From: Myxococcota bacterium
GTDB taxonomy: Bacteria; Myxococcota_A; UBA9160; UBA4427
Assembly (NCBI GenBank): GCA_041389495.1
Contig: JAWKRT010000006.1
Location: 130,440-194,439 of the forward strand
Direction of reading: 5' to 3'
DNA length: 64,000 nucleotides
Below are positions 54,736 to 63,745 of the stretch, piece by piece (the stretch's first letter is position 1; the number at the start of each line of letters is the position of its first letter). The notes beneath the pieces were generated by a model that saw only the letters and a list, made by a program, of their open reading frames with translations, made no database searches and was not told the DNA's origin. A program made the translations under genes and the position numbers.

Positions 54736-55527
54736 TCACCCGATGCGCGGCACGACGAGCGGCGCCCCGTCGGGCCCGTCGACGACCGCGGCGTCGAGCC
54801 CGAAGACCTGCTCGAGCGACCCGGCGTCGAGCACGTCGCGCGGGCGCCCCGCGCGCGCGATGCGCCCCTCGTGGAGCAGCAGCAGCCGGTCGCACGCGCG
54901 CGCCGCGAGCGTGACGTCGTGCGAGACGACGAGCGCGCTCGTGCCGCGCTCGGCCACGAGCTCGCGCACGATGCGCAGGACGAGCGCGCGGTGGTGCAGG
55001 TCGAGGAAGGCGGTGGGCTCGTCGAGCAGCAGCAGCGCGGGCTCCTGGACGAGCGCGCGGGCGAGCAGCACGAGCTGACGCTCGCCGCCGGAGAGCGCCT
55101 CGATCGAACGGTCCGCGAGCGACTCGATGCCGAGGCGCGCCAGCGCGCGGCGCGCGAGCTCGACGTCCCGCGGCGACTCGAACCCGAGCAGCGGCTGGTG
55201 CGGCGCGCGCCCCATCAGCACGAGCTCGGCGACCGAGAACGGGAAGGGAACGTGCAGGTCCTGCGGAACGACCGCGACCCGCTGCGCGAGCGCGCGCCGC
55301 GAGAGCGCGGCGAGCGGCGCCCCGAACAGCTCGATCGCACCCGCGCGCGGCGCGATGCCGCGCGCCGCCGCGCGCAGCAGCGTCGTCTTGCCGGCGCCGT
55401 TGCGACCGAGCACGCCCGCCACCTCGCCGCGCGCGAGCTCGAACGCGACGCCGCGCAGCACGGCGCGGCGGCCGAGGTCGACGTGGACGTCGTCGAAACG
55501 CAGCGCCGGCGCGTGCGCGTCGCTCAT
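54736..55527 (-). CDS. ABC transporter ATPase (cobalamin/Fe-siderophore type)
   Basis: The 263-residue ATPase has Walker A GRNGAGKTT at 41-49, the Q-loop VVPQDLHVPFPFSVAELV, the signature LSGGERQ, Walker B ALLLLDEPTAFLDL, and the switch His in VVSHDVTLAARACD. The PFPFSVAELVLMGR segment is typical of the FecE/BtuD group. The ATG overlaps the permease stop (ATGA). Together with the next two genes it forms an importer. Confidence 0.94.
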   Translation of the reverse strand: MSDAHAPALRFDDVHVDLGRRAVLRGVAFELARGEVAGVLGRNGAGKTTLLRAAARGIAPRAGAIELFGAPLAALSRRALAQRVAVVPQDLHVPFPFSVAELVLMGRAPHQPLLGFESPRDVELARRALARLGIESLADRSIEALSGGERQLVLLARALVQEPALLLLDEPTAFLDLHHRALVLRIVRELVAERGTSALVVSHDVTLAARACDRLLLLHEGRIARAGRPRDVLDAGSLEQVFGLDAAVVDGPDGAPLVVPRIG

Positions 55528-56546
55528 CCGACCACCACGCGCCGCTGCTGGCGGCGCAGCAGGAAGAGGAAGAGCGGCCCGCCGACGAGCGCGGTGATCG
55601 CGCCCACCGGCAGCTCGCGCCCGAACAGGAGCGTGCGCGCGAGCGCGTCGCACACGACGAGGAAGGCGCCGCCCGCGAGCGCGGCGCCCGGCACCAGCAC
55701 GCGGTGGTCGGCGCCGACGACGAGCCGCAGCAGGTGCGGGATGATGAGCCCGACGAACCCGACGAGCCCCGCGACCGACACCGCCGCGCCCACCATGAGC
55801 GCCGTCGCGAACAGCAGCCAGCGCTTGTGCGCCTCGCTCGCGACGCCGAGCTGCTCGGCCGTCTCGTCGCCGAGCGCGAGCAGGTTCAGGCTGCGCGCGA
55901 GCGACATCGCGACGCCGAGGCCGACGAGCAGGAACGTCGCGACCAGGCCGGCCGCGTCGATCGACGTCGCCGACAGGTTCCCGATCAGCCAGAGGAAGAT
56001 GCGCGCGCCCTCGATCAGCCCCGCGATCGACGCGAGGAAGACGATCGCCGCCGAAGCGAACGCGTTGAACACGACGCCCGTGAGCAGCAGGCTCGTCGGC
56101 GAGACGCGCCCGCCCGCCCCCGCGACCGCGTGCAGCGCGACGGTCGCGAGCACGCTTCCCGCGAACGCCGCCGGCGGCACGGCGCTCGCGCCGAGCCCGA
56201 CCGCGGCGCCGAGCGAGAGCGTCGCGATCGCCGCGAGCGCGGCGCCGCCCGAGACCCCGAGCACGAACGGGTCGGCGAGCGGGTTGCGCAGCAGCGCCTG
56301 GAACACGACGCCCGACGTCGACAGCGAGGCGCCGACCAGCATCGCGAGCGCGACGCGCGGCACGCGGATGCGCCAGACGATGTCGGCCGTCGCGCCGCTC
56401 GCACCCGGGTCGAGCAGCGCGCCGAACACGTCGCGGGCCGCGAGGTCGCTCGGGCCGAGCGCGAGCCCGGCGAGCGCGGCCGCGACCGCGAGCGCGGCGA
56501 GCGCCCCGAGCGTCGCCGCGAAGCGCCCGGCCGTGAGTCGCTGCAT
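55524..56546 (-). CDS. FecCD/BtuC-type ABC permease
   Basis: The 340-residue protein has about nine to ten membrane segments and the FecCD signatures RVPRVALAMLVGASLSTSGV, LRNPLADPFVLGVSGGAAL, and VGFVGLIIPHLLRLVVGADH. It forms the inner-membrane channel, probably as a homodimer. Start ATG at 56544-56546 lies 17 bp after the binding-protein gene. The substrate could be cobalamin or a ferric chelate. Confidence 0.95.
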   Translation of the reverse strand: MQRLTAGRFAATLGALAALAVAAALAGLALGPSDLAARDVFGALLDPGASGATADIVWRIRVPRVALAMLVGASLSTSGVVFQALLRNPLADPFVLGVSGGAALAAIATLSLGAAVGLGASAVPPAAFAGSVLATVALHAVAGAGGRVSPTSLLLTGVVFNAFASAAIVFLASIAGLIEGARIFLWLIGNLSATSIDAAGLVATFLLVGLGVAMSLARSLNLLALGDETAEQLGVASEAHKRWLLFATALMVGAAVSVAGLVGFVGLIIPHLLRLVVGADHRVLVPGAALAGGAFLVVCDALARTLLFGRELPVGAITALVGGPLFLFLLRRQQRRVVVG

Positions 56547-56563
56547 GGCGCGCCGCGGCCCGC

Positions 56564-57568
56564 CTAGCGTCCGGGCTCGACGCTCGGCGCGAGGTCGCCG
56601 TCGAGCGTCGCCGCGATGGCGGCGTCGACCTCCGCGCCGTGGAGCGCGAGCGCGAGCTGGCGGAGCGCGACGTCGAGCGCGGGCCCGGGCAGCGTCAGCG
56701 TGCGCGCGTCGACCTGCAGCACGCGCTCGGTGCGCACCGCCGGGATCGCACTCCAGCGCTGCCAGAAGCGCGCGATCTCGGCGCGTTCGGCCTCGCTCCC
56801 CGCGCCCGCGGCGTGCTCGCTCGTGTCGAACACGACGTCGGGCGCCTGCGCGACCACCCACTCGAGCGACGCGCGCGGATAGCCCTCGCCGAGCGCGCGC
56901 CCCACGTTCTCGCAGCCCGCGCTCGCGAGCATCTCGTCGATGAAGTTGCCCGCGCCGACGACGAAGACCGGCTCGCGCTGCAGCGCCACCAGGCACCGCA
57001 CCGGTGCGCGCGACGCCGTGACGCCGCGGACCGCCGCGCGTGTCGCCCGGATGCGCGCGACGCGCGCGCGCGCCTGCGCGGGCTCGCCGACGAGGTCGCC
57101 CAGGCGCGTGATGTTGGCGAGCACCTCGTCGAAGCGCAGGTTCGCGAACACGACGACGCGCACGCCGAGCGCCTCGAGACGACCGCGGAAGTCGCGCTGC
57201 TCGGCGCTCGGAACGAGCACGACCGCGTCGGGCCGCAGCGCGACGACGGCCTCGAGGCTCGGGTCGAAGAGCCCGCCGACGTCGGGCACGTCGTCGAGCT
57301 CGGGGTGTTGGCGGTGCGTGTACGTGTCGACGCCGACGAGCACGTCGCGCGCGCCGAGCGCGAGCACGATCTCGGAGAGCGAGGGATTGAGCGAGACGAT
57401 GCGCGCGCGCGGCGCCCCCGCGCCGCCGGGCGCGGTCGCGACCGGCGACTCCGCCAGGGCGACGAGCGGCGCCACCGCGAACGCCACCGAGAACGCCGCC
57501 GCGAGCGCGCGGCACAGTGCGGTGCGCGCGCGACGTCCGGCGCGGTCGAGGGGCGGGAGACGACGCAT
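56564..57568 (-). CDS. BtuF/FecB-type periplasmic binding protein
   Basis: The 334-residue protein has a signal peptide (hydrophobic about 20-38, ending ALAES). It then has the helical-backbone binding fold: RIVSLNPSLSEIVLALGARD, VGLFDPSLEAVVALRPD-type region and LGEGYPRASLEWVVAQAPDVV. This opening is typical of BtuF (cobalamin) as well as haem and ferric-siderophore proteins. I see no cobalamin riboswitch upstream, so the ligand stays open. First gene of the three-gene importer. Confidence 0.92.
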   Translation of the reverse strand: MRRLPPLDRAGRRARTALCRALAAAFSVAFAVAPLVALAESPVATAPGGAGAPRARIVSLNPSLSEIVLALGARDVLVGVDTYTHRQHPELDDVPDVGGLFDPSLEAVVALRPDAVVLVPSAEQRDFRGRLEALGVRVVVFANLRFDEVLANITRLGDLVGEPAQARARVARIRATRAAVRGVTASRAPVRCLVALQREPVFVVGAGNFIDEMLASAGCENVGRALGEGYPRASLEWVVAQAPDVVFDTSEHAAGAGSEAERAEIARFWQRWSAIPAVRTERVLQVDARTLTLPGPALDVALRQLALALHGAEVDAAIAATLDGDLAPSVEPGR

Positions 57569-57627
57569 GGAAGGTCGAGTCTAGGACGTTCGCCGCTTCG
57601 CCCGCCTCCGTCGCGGCGCGCGCGCTG

Positions 57628-57655
57628 GGGTGCCGGAGCCGGAGCTCCGGCACCC
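57628..57655 (-). terminator. 11-bp perfect hairpin between comEA-like and binding-protein genes
   Basis: GGGTGCCGGAG (57628-57638) and CTCCGGCACCC (57645-57655) are perfect complements around a 6-nt loop. It lies 22 bp after the ComEA-like stop and 60 bp before the importer's first gene. It probably ends the ComEA-like transcript; there is no T-run. Confidence 0.5.
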
Positions 57656-57677
57656 GCGATGCGCCGGTGCGCGCGCG

Positions 57678-58049
57678 CTAGCGCGCTCCCGCCGTCGACT
57701 TGCCCGAGACGCTCACGTACGGGCGGAGCCGAGCGAGCATCGCTTCGCCGATGCCCTTGACCTCGACGAGCTCGTCGACGCTCTTGAAGCCGCCTCGCTC
57801 CGTGCGCTCGGCGACGATCGCCGCCGCGCGCGACTCGCCGATGCCGGGCAGGAGCTGCAGCTCCTCGAGGCTCGCCGTGTTGACGTTCACGACGCCGGAG
57901 AGCGGCGCGGCCTTCGCCGCCGCCTCCTTCTCCGCCGCGAACGCAGGCGGTGCGAGCGCGCCGATCTGCGCGAGCAGGGCCAGCACGGGCAGCGCGCGGC
58001 GCAGGCGGAGCCGCACGCGGCGACCTCGCCGGCTCGAATGGTGGTTCAT
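57678..58049 (-). CDS. ComEA-like helix-hairpin-helix protein
   Basis: The product is 123 residues: basic start, signal peptide or anchor (about 18-38), then a ComEA-type double helix-hairpin-helix from VNVNTASLEELQLLPGIGES, with a second hairpin VDELVEVKGIGEAMLARLRP. ComEA binds DNA at the cell surface during transformation, and small HhH-only versions like this one occur widely. No other competence gene is nearby. Confidence 0.92.
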   Translation of the reverse strand: MNHHSSRRGRRVRLRLRRALPVLALLAQIGALAPPAFAAEKEAAAKAAPLSGVVNVNTASLEELQLLPGIGESRAAAIVAERTERGGFKSVDELVEVKGIGEAMLARLRPYVSVSGKSTAGAR

Positions 58050-58114
58050 GTCCGATCACTCCGCGGGACCGCGGGGGTGAGGGGTCGGGCCGCGTCGCGC
58101 GCGCGCGGCGGCGA

Positions 58115-59194
58115 CTAGCGATCGCGCGCGACCGCGAAGGCCGCGGCCGCCAGCATGGCCTGCTTCGGCGGGCCGTCCGCGTAGGGCGCGATCGCCGCCG
58201 TCGCGCGCGCGACGTGCTCCTCCGCGCGGCGGATCGTGTCCTCCACGCCGCGGTAGCGGTGCACGAGCTCGAGCACGCCGGCGAAGTCCTCGGCCGGGCG
58301 CTCGGCCTCGCCGAGCTGCAGCGCGTCGGCGGCGACGTCCTTGAGCAGCGCGGCCACCATCTCGCGCTCCGCCGTCGTGCAGCGCTTCAGCGTGAGGAGC
58401 AGCGGCAACGTCACCTTGCCCTCGCGCAGGTCGGTGTAGCGGTGCTTGCCGAGCGCGCGCTCGTCGGCCTCGTAGTCGAGCGCGTCGTCGCGGATCTGGA
58501 AGGCGAGGCCGAGCTCGCGCCCGTACTCGGCGAGGCGCCGCTGCTCGGCGCGCGTCACGCTCGCGACGACGGCACCGCACTCGCCCGCCGCCGACAGGAG
58601 CGTCGCGCTCTTGCGCTCGATCACCTTGTAGTAGTGCGACTCCGGCGCGTCGACGTCGAAGCTGCGCTCGAGCTGGAGCAGCTCGCCCTCGGACATCGCC
58701 TGGATGCACGAGGTGAAGATGCGGAGGATCTCCGCGCTCCCGTCCTCGACGATCATCGTCGACGCGCGCGCGTAGAGGAAGTCGCCCGCCAGGATCGAGC
58801 GCTTGTTGCCCCAGACGACGTGCGCGGCCGGCTTGCCGCGGCGCACGGTGGCGAGATCGACGACGTCGTCGTGCAGGAGCGTCGCGGTGTGGATCAGCTC
58901 GAGGGCCGCGGCGATCTGGATGCGGCGCGGCCCGGTGTAGCCGCACAGCTCGGCGGCCAGGCACAGGAGCGCGGGGCGAAGCCGCTTGCCACCCGAGTCG
59001 AACACGTGGTCGCCGATCGCGGCGATGAGCGGCGCTTCGGAGTCGAGCTGGCCGTGGAGCGCGCGCTCGACCTGCTCGAGGCTCTCGGCGACGCGCTCGA
59101 AGACGAGGGCGATCATGTCGACGGCGCGCTGTCCGGTGCTGCCGCCCGACGCGCGGGGCGACGGCGCGGGCGAAGACGTGGAGGGGGGCTGCAT
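58115..59194 (-). CDS. polyprenyl diphosphate synthase
   Basis: The product is 359 residues with the trans-prenyltransferase motifs GGKRLRPAL (68-76), first Asp motif LLHDDVVD (Asp109-Asp113), KVTLPLLL, and second Asp motif FQIRDDALD (236-240). It lengthens isoprenoid diphosphates, probably for a quinone side chain (IspB/octaprenyl type). The residue before the first Asp motif that sets chain length is in ALELIHTATLLHDD. It is divergent from bioB. Confidence 0.95.
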   Translation of the reverse strand: MQPPSTSSPAPSPRASGGSTGQRAVDMIALVFERVAESLEQVERALHGQLDSEAPLIAAIGDHVFDSGGKRLRPALLCLAAELCGYTGPRRIQIAAALELIHTATLLHDDVVDLATVRRGKPAAHVVWGNKRSILAGDFLYARASTMIVEDGSAEILRIFTSCIQAMSEGELLQLERSFDVDAPESHYYKVIERKSATLLSAAGECGAVVASVTRAEQRRLAEYGRELGLAFQIRDDALDYEADERALGKHRYTDLREGKVTLPLLLTLKRCTTAEREMVAALLKDVAADALQLGEAERPAEDFAGVLELVHRYRGVEDTIRRAEEHVARATAAIAPYADGPPKQAMLAAAAFAVARDR

Positions 59195-59224
59195 GGCCGG
59201 CCACGCTAGCGGGCGCGCCCGGGG

Positions 59225-59262
59225 TTGTCAAAGAGAAAACGCAACGAAATCAAACAGTTGAC
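59225..59262. promoter_or_regulatory. AT-rich promoter/operator region between the prenyl synthase and bioB
   Basis: Within the 226-bp divergent gap, 59225-59262 is the most AT-rich stretch for kilobases. It has TTGTCAA (59225-59231) and an inverted TTGAC (59258-59262) about 26 bp apart, each usable as a -35 on its strand. BirA operators of biotin genes also consist of inverted TTGT/ACAA-type half-sites, but with closer spacing and a longer match, so this is only a candidate. Confidence 0.3.
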
Positions 59263-59420
59263 GGATGTTCACGCACCGGAGTGCACGCTGTGGCCGGCGG
59301 TTCTCCGACCGCGGCGAACTGTCGACCGCGCGCGCACGCGCGGTTGACGGTGCGCTAGCCTCGCCCGCCGCCGCGCCGCCGACGCGCGCGCGCAGCGCAC
59401 AGAAGCGAGGAGCCGTCGCC

Positions 59421-60491
59421 ATGTTCAGCACGTACTCGAAGCTCGCCGAGGCGGCGCTCCGCGGCGAGGCGCCGAGCGAGGCGCTCTGCGAGTGGATGCT
59501 CGTCGGCGACGACGTCGAGCTCCTTCCGCTGCTGCACGCCGCGTTCGAGCCCCGCCGCGCGCGCTTCGGGCGCAAGGTGATGGTGCACGTGCTGAACAAC
59601 GTGCAGAACGGCCTGTGCCCCGAGGACTGCGGCTACTGCTCGCAGAACAAGGACTCGCAGGCTCCGATCCGCAAGTACGCGATGAAGAGCGAGGACGAGA
59701 TCCTCGCCGAGGCGGAGGCCGCCGCGAAGGCGGGCGCCACGCGCTACTGCATGGTGATGTCGGGGCGCGGCCCGACGGTCGCGGGTGCGCGGCGGCTCGC
59801 CGACGTCGTGCGCAAGGTCAAGGAGCGCTACCCGATCGAGGTGTGCCTCTCGATCGGTCTGCTCGGCGAGGAGCACGCGCGCATCCTCGCCGACGCGGGG
59901 CTCGACCGCCTGAACCACAACCTCAACACGGCCGAGCGCCACTACGACGAGATCTGCTCGACGCACACCTACCGCGACCGCGTCGAGACGCTGCGCGCCG
60001 CGAAGAAGTGCGGCATCGAGCCGTGCAGCGGCCTGATCGTCGGCATGGGCGAGCGGCCGGTCGACCTGATCGAGGTCGCCTTCCGCCTGCGCGAGCTCGA
60101 GGTGCCGTCGATCCCCGTGAACTTCCTGATCCCGATCGAGGGCAACCAGGTCACGCGCGACGGCTCGCTCACGCCCGAGCACTGCCTGCGCACGCTCTGC
60201 CTGATGCGGCTCGTGAACCCGACGGCCGAGATCCGCGTCGCGGCCGGCCGCGAGGGCCACCTGCGCTCGCTGCAGGCGCTCGCGCTCTACCCGGCGAACT
60301 CGCTCTTCGTCGAGGGCTACCTCACGACGCGCGGCGACTCGGTGAACGAGACGTACCGCATGATCCGAGAGGCCGGCTTCGAGATCGACGGCAACCCGAT
60401 GTACGCGAGCGGCGACGCGGACGCGGGCGAGTTCCGCATCCCCGGCGGCGGCGACCGGCTGCTGCGCGACGAGGTCGTGCGGCCGGACTGA
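59421..60491 (+). CDS. bioB: biotin synthase
   Basis: BioB inserts sulfur into dethiobiotin. The 356-residue radical-SAM protein has the cluster cysteines C66/C70/C73 in GLCPEDCGYCSQNKDS, the SAM-binding YCMVMSGRGPT, and the second-cluster arginine/cysteine region EICSTHTYRDRVETL with CGIEPCSGLIVGMGE. The GAGGAG before ATG 59421 supports this start over the upstream in-frame ATG at 59265. It would supply biotin for the acyl-CoA carboxylase in this window. Confidence 0.95.
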   Translation: MFSTYSKLAEAALRGEAPSEALCEWMLVGDDVELLPLLHAAFEPRRARFGRKVMVHVLNNVQNGLCPEDCGYCSQNKDSQAPIRKYAMKSEDEILAEAEAAAKAGATRYCMVMSGRGPTVAGARRLADVVRKVKERYPIEVCLSIGLLGEEHARILADAGLDRLNHNLNTAERHYDEICSTHTYRDRVETLRAAKKCGIEPCSGLIVGMGERPVDLIEVAFRLRELEVPSIPVNFLIPIEGNQVTRDGSLTPEHCLRTLCLMRLVNPTAEIRVAAGREGHLRSLQALALYPANSLFVEGYLTTRGDSVNETYRMIREAGFEIDGNPMYASGDADAGEFRIPGGGDRLLRDEVVRPD

Positions 60492-60599
60492 CGTCGCGAC
60501 GCGCAGCCCGCGCGCGACGCGCGCGCAACGCGCGCCGGTCGATCGCGCGGCTCAAGGCGTCCGACGCGTGCGTCGAAGAGCCCCCGGTCAGGGGGCGCA

Positions 60600-61181
60600 A
60601 TGGCAGTCGAGTCGCTCGATGAGGAGCTGCGCCTCCTCGACACCAAGCTGAAGCAGCTCAAGCTCGACTACGAGCAGTACTTCCTGGGCGCCCGCCCGCG
60701 CGAGCCCCAGCAGCTGCGGCGCGAGATCCAGAAGGCGATCGTCATCCACTCGCAGCAGCCCATCCGCAACACGGCGCTGCGCTTCCGCTTCAACGGCATC
60801 AACTCGCGCTTCCAGGCGTTCAAGCGTCAGTGGGACCAGACGCTGCGCGAGATCGACGCCGGCACCTACCAGCGCCACGTCTTCAAGGCCAACCTGCACG
60901 ACCGCGCGCGCGGGATCGACGCGCCCGGCGCGGCGCGCCGCGGCGCGAGCGGAGGCGCGCCCGAGGACGCGAAGCCCGGCGGCGACCGCCTCTTCGACGC
61001 CTATCGCGAGGCGGCGCGCAGCTGCGGCCAGGACGTCTCCGCCCTCACGCCCGAGAAGCTGGAGCGCGTCGTGGAGCAGCAGCGCACGGCGCTGCAGAAG
61101 AAGCTCGGCTGCGACGACGTCGACTTCCGCGTCGTCGTCAAGGACGGCAAGGTCAAGCTCAAGGCCGCCGCGCGTCGTTAG
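60600..61181 (+). CDS. MXAN_5187 C-terminal-domain-like protein
   Basis: The product is 193 residues. An N-terminal helix pair (LRLLDTKLKQLKLDYEQYF; FNGINSRFQAFKRQWDQTL) is followed by an Ala/Gly linker and a C-terminal block (DRLFDAYREAARSCGQDVS, then LQKKLGCDDVDFRVVVKDGK). This resembles the family named after Myxococcus xanthus MXAN_5187, of unknown function. This protein is one of the stronger hints to lineage. Its TAG overlaps the TAA of the convergent beta-propeller gene by four bases. Confidence 0.65.
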   Translation: MAVESLDEELRLLDTKLKQLKLDYEQYFLGARPREPQQLRREIQKAIVIHSQQPIRNTALRFRFNGINSRFQAFKRQWDQTLREIDAGTYQRHVFKANLHDRARGIDAPGAARRGASGGAPEDAKPGGDRLFDAYREAARSCGQDVSALTPEKLERVVEQQRTALQKKLGCDDVDFRVVVKDGKVKLKAAARR

Positions 61182-62488
61182 TCCCGAGAGGGCGCGGCGC
61201 GCTCGGCCACGACCGAGCGCACGTCGACCACGTACATCTGTCGCTCGCCGCGCTCGTGCGTCGAATCGATGCACACGTAGTCGCCGCTGTGCCCCCATCG
61301 CGGATGCAGATCGCAGCGGAAGCCCGTTTCGCAGGTCTCCGGCACCGAGTAGAAGCTCCCGATCTCGACGAGTTCGCCCTGCGCGTGGTCGTAGAGGAAG
61401 AGGTGGCGGTGGTACGCCTCGTCCTCGTACGAGTCGGTGAGCATCCACCGCGGGTCGCCCGGTCGCCACGTGCAGTGCCCGTTGTCGGGGAACACGATCT
61501 GCGGCGCGAGCTTCTCGACGCGGCCACTCGCATCGTCCACGAGCAGGTAGGTGTCGCCGACGAGACTCCCGCGCGGCAGCGAGAGCGCGCGCCAGAGCCA
61601 GTGGTACACGGGCAGAAGAGGCTTCACGAAATAGCGCGTGAGGTTCTTGCTCTTGCGCAGGCTCGCCACCGCCGACGCGGGTCTCCCCCACAGGCTCATC
61701 TCGCTCGCGGTGCGCCATCCCTGGTGCGACACCATCCCCGTGTCGACGAGGTTGCGCACGCCGCTCCCATCCTCGTTCGCGCTCATGAGCCGCGAGTAGA
61801 TCGCGCCGTCGGGGAGCCGCCAGCAGTGGAAGAAGCTGAAGCGCGCGCCGTCGGGCGCGTACATCGCGTGCTCGAGGTAGTGCGTCGCGCCGTTCATCGA
61901 GGACTTGGGCGCGATGCGCGTCATGTCCTCGGTCGACACGACGAGGCGGTGCTCGCCCGTCTCGAGATCGAGCCAGGACAGGCCGTCTTCCTTCGGAAGT
62001 GGCTGGTTCCAGCGCTCGTCGACGACACCCTCGTAGCGGTAGCCGGGGCGCGGAAAATAGAGACGCTCGAAGTTGACGCAGATCGCGGAGCGCCCGCTCG
62101 GACTCACGGTGTACACGGGCAGCGGGAGGGTGCGCGTGGCTCCCGAGTCGACGTCGACGATGCGCGCGACGAAGTGGTCGCCCTCGCGGTCGTTGAAGAC
62201 GATGCGCCGCGTGTGGTCGGGACCGAGCCACTGAAGCATCGAGCCCTGCTGCCAGTTGTAGGCCCGCGTCGTGGCGAGCTCGCGGTAGGCGCCGGTCGCG
62301 AGCTCCCAGATGCCGATCGCGACGGTGTCGCCTGCCGTCGCGAGCCGCTTCCAGTCGTGGTCGGCACGGTGCGAGAGCATGCGGCGCTCCTCGCGATCGA
62401 ATGGCGACTTGTCGTAGTAGCCGAAGAAGTGGTGGCCGGGCCCGTGGGTCGAGAAGACGACGGGACAGTGCCGACTCCGCGCGCTCAT
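61178..62488 (-). CDS. beta-propeller protein, oligogalacturonate-lyase-like
   Basis: The product is 436 residues, rich in repeated short strands with D-G-x and W-x-P turns, opening FGYYDKSPFDREERRML and containing WRPGDPRWMLTDSYED, THYLEHAMYAPDGARFSFFH and HPRWGHSGDYVCIDS. This fits a WD40/oligogalacturonate-lyase-type propeller found beside glycosyltransferases in polysaccharide loci. No catalytic claim is made. The ATG at 62486-62488 overlaps the glycosyltransferase stop (ATGA), so the two are coupled. Confidence 0.65.
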   Translation of the reverse strand: MSARSRHCPVVFSTHGPGHHFFGYYDKSPFDREERRMLSHRADHDWKRLATAGDTVAIGIWELATGAYRELATTRAYNWQQGSMLQWLGPDHTRRIVFNDREGDHFVARIVDVDSGATRTLPLPVYTVSPSGRSAICVNFERLYFPRPGYRYEGVVDERWNQPLPKEDGLSWLDLETGEHRLVVSTEDMTRIAPKSSMNGATHYLEHAMYAPDGARFSFFHCWRLPDGAIYSRLMSANEDGSGVRNLVDTGMVSHQGWRTASEMSLWGRPASAVASLRKSKNLTRYFVKPLLPVYHWLWRALSLPRGSLVGDTYLLVDDASGRVEKLAPQIVFPDNGHCTWRPGDPRWMLTDSYEDEAYHRHLFLYDHAQGELVEIGSFYSVPETCETGFRCDLHPRWGHSGDYVCIDSTHERGERQMYVVDVRSVVAERAAPSRD

Positions 62489-63702
62489 TCGTCTCTGGAA
62501 CCTCCTTCGAAGAGCGTGTCGAGCTTCGCGACGAGCGAACGGATCCCGGCGGCGAAGTCGTTCGCGAGAGCGATCTCGTGGGAGCGCGCCCCGAACGAGC
62601 GCAGGCGCGCGGGCGACGCAGCGACGTCCGCGATCGCCTCGGCGAACGTGCGCACGTCGTTCAGCGGGAAGATCGCGCCGTTCTCGCCCGGGAGCACCAG
62701 ATCGGGCGCCGTTCCGATCGCATCCGAGCACACGGCCGGCAACCCGAAGTAGAGCGCCTCAGAGAGGGCCTTGGGCGACGGGTCGCGATTCGAGGGGAGG
62801 ACGAAGAGATCGGCGGCCCGCATTGCGCTCGCGATCTGCGCCTGTCCGAGGAAACCCAGGAAGTGGACGCGATCGGCGACGCGGCGCGAGCGTGCGAGCG
62901 CTTCGAGATCCGCGCGCAATGGGCCGTCGCCGGCGAGCGCGAGGTGGACGTCCGGGCGCCGCGCGAGCGCGGGCGCCGCGAGCGCCGCGATGCAGTCGCC
63001 GGTGCACTTGTGGTCGGTGAACCTCCCCACGTTGAGAACGAGCGTCGCTTCGTGTGGAATGCCGACGCGCTCCCGGAAGCCGGCGCGCGTCTCGGCGGCG
63101 TCGCGCAGCCGAGCGAGCTCGTCGTTGTCGACGGCGCAGGGGAACGCGAAGAGCTGCTCCTCGCGAGCACCGCGCGAGATCTGGTAGTCGCGGTTGTCCG
63201 TCGAGCTGTACGCGACCGCATCGCAGTGATCGAGGAACCAGCGATTGAGCGGGTGCTTGATCGCCGTGGCGGCCCGCCCGTCGTGAAGCGTTCGCCCGCG
63301 CACCGAGCCTTCGCCGCGATAGACGATCTTCGCCCCGGCCCTTCGCGATGCGACGAGTGCGAGCCAGTTCGAGATCGACAGGTAGCCGTGCAGGATCACG
63401 GCGTCGTAGCCCCCGCGCCGGATCGCCACCCCGACTCCCGGGTTGATCCGGTCCACGACCGCCGTGAACCGCGCGGGAGAGAGGTTGCGCACGAACTCGT
63501 GCGGATATCCCTCGAGCATCGGAACGTCCCACGCCATCGCGGCGTTGAGCGTGGGATCGATCGTTCCGTCGACGCCGATCGTGTCGAGGAAGATGACGTT
63601 GGCGTCGATGCGCGGATGCGCTGCCAGCGCGCGCCAGATGCCGGCCTGGTACTGGATCGGATGGCGCGCGACGACACCCACCCGGTAGCGGCGTGCGCTC
63701 AT
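62485..63702 (-). CDS. group 1 (GT4) glycosyltransferase
   Basis: The product is 405 residues with the GT-B fold: N-terminal strand VGVVARHPIQYQAGIWRAL, and the GT4 C-terminal motif LVLNVGRFTDHKC, HLALAGDGPLRADLEAL, FLGFLGQAQIASAM and EALYFGLPAVCSDAIGTAPD, with the retaining-enzyme Glu in PSPKALSEALYFG. It transfers a sugar from a nucleotide donor, most likely in surface polysaccharide synthesis. It is coupled to the beta-propeller gene. Confidence 0.93.
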   Translation of the reverse strand: MSARRYRVGVVARHPIQYQAGIWRALAAHPRIDANVIFLDTIGVDGTIDPTLNAAMAWDVPMLEGYPHEFVRNLSPARFTAVVDRINPGVGVAIRRGGYDAVILHGYLSISNWLALVASRRAGAKIVYRGEGSVRGRTLHDGRAATAIKHPLNRWFLDHCDAVAYSSTDNRDYQISRGAREEQLFAFPCAVDNDELARLRDAAETRAGFRERVGIPHEATLVLNVGRFTDHKCTGDCIAALAAPALARRPDVHLALAGDGPLRADLEALARSRRVADRVHFLGFLGQAQIASAMRAADLFVLPSNRDPSPKALSEALYFGLPAVCSDAIGTAPDLVLPGENGAIFPLNDVRTFAEAIADVAASPARLRSFGARSHEIALANDFAAGIRSLVAKLDTLFEGGSRDE

Positions 63703-63745
63703 CGCGAGGTTCCCGCTCGCACGCGACGGCGACCGACCGACGTCG

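Noticed and set aside
57569..57677. Cobalamin riboswitch upstream of the BtuF-like gene
   Set aside because: Only about 109 bp are available and they hold a plain hairpin; no B12-box sequence is visible.
59265..59420. Longer BioB start at 59265
   Set aside because: The extra 52 residues are low-complexity, while the ATG at 59421 has GAGGAG upstream and the right family length.
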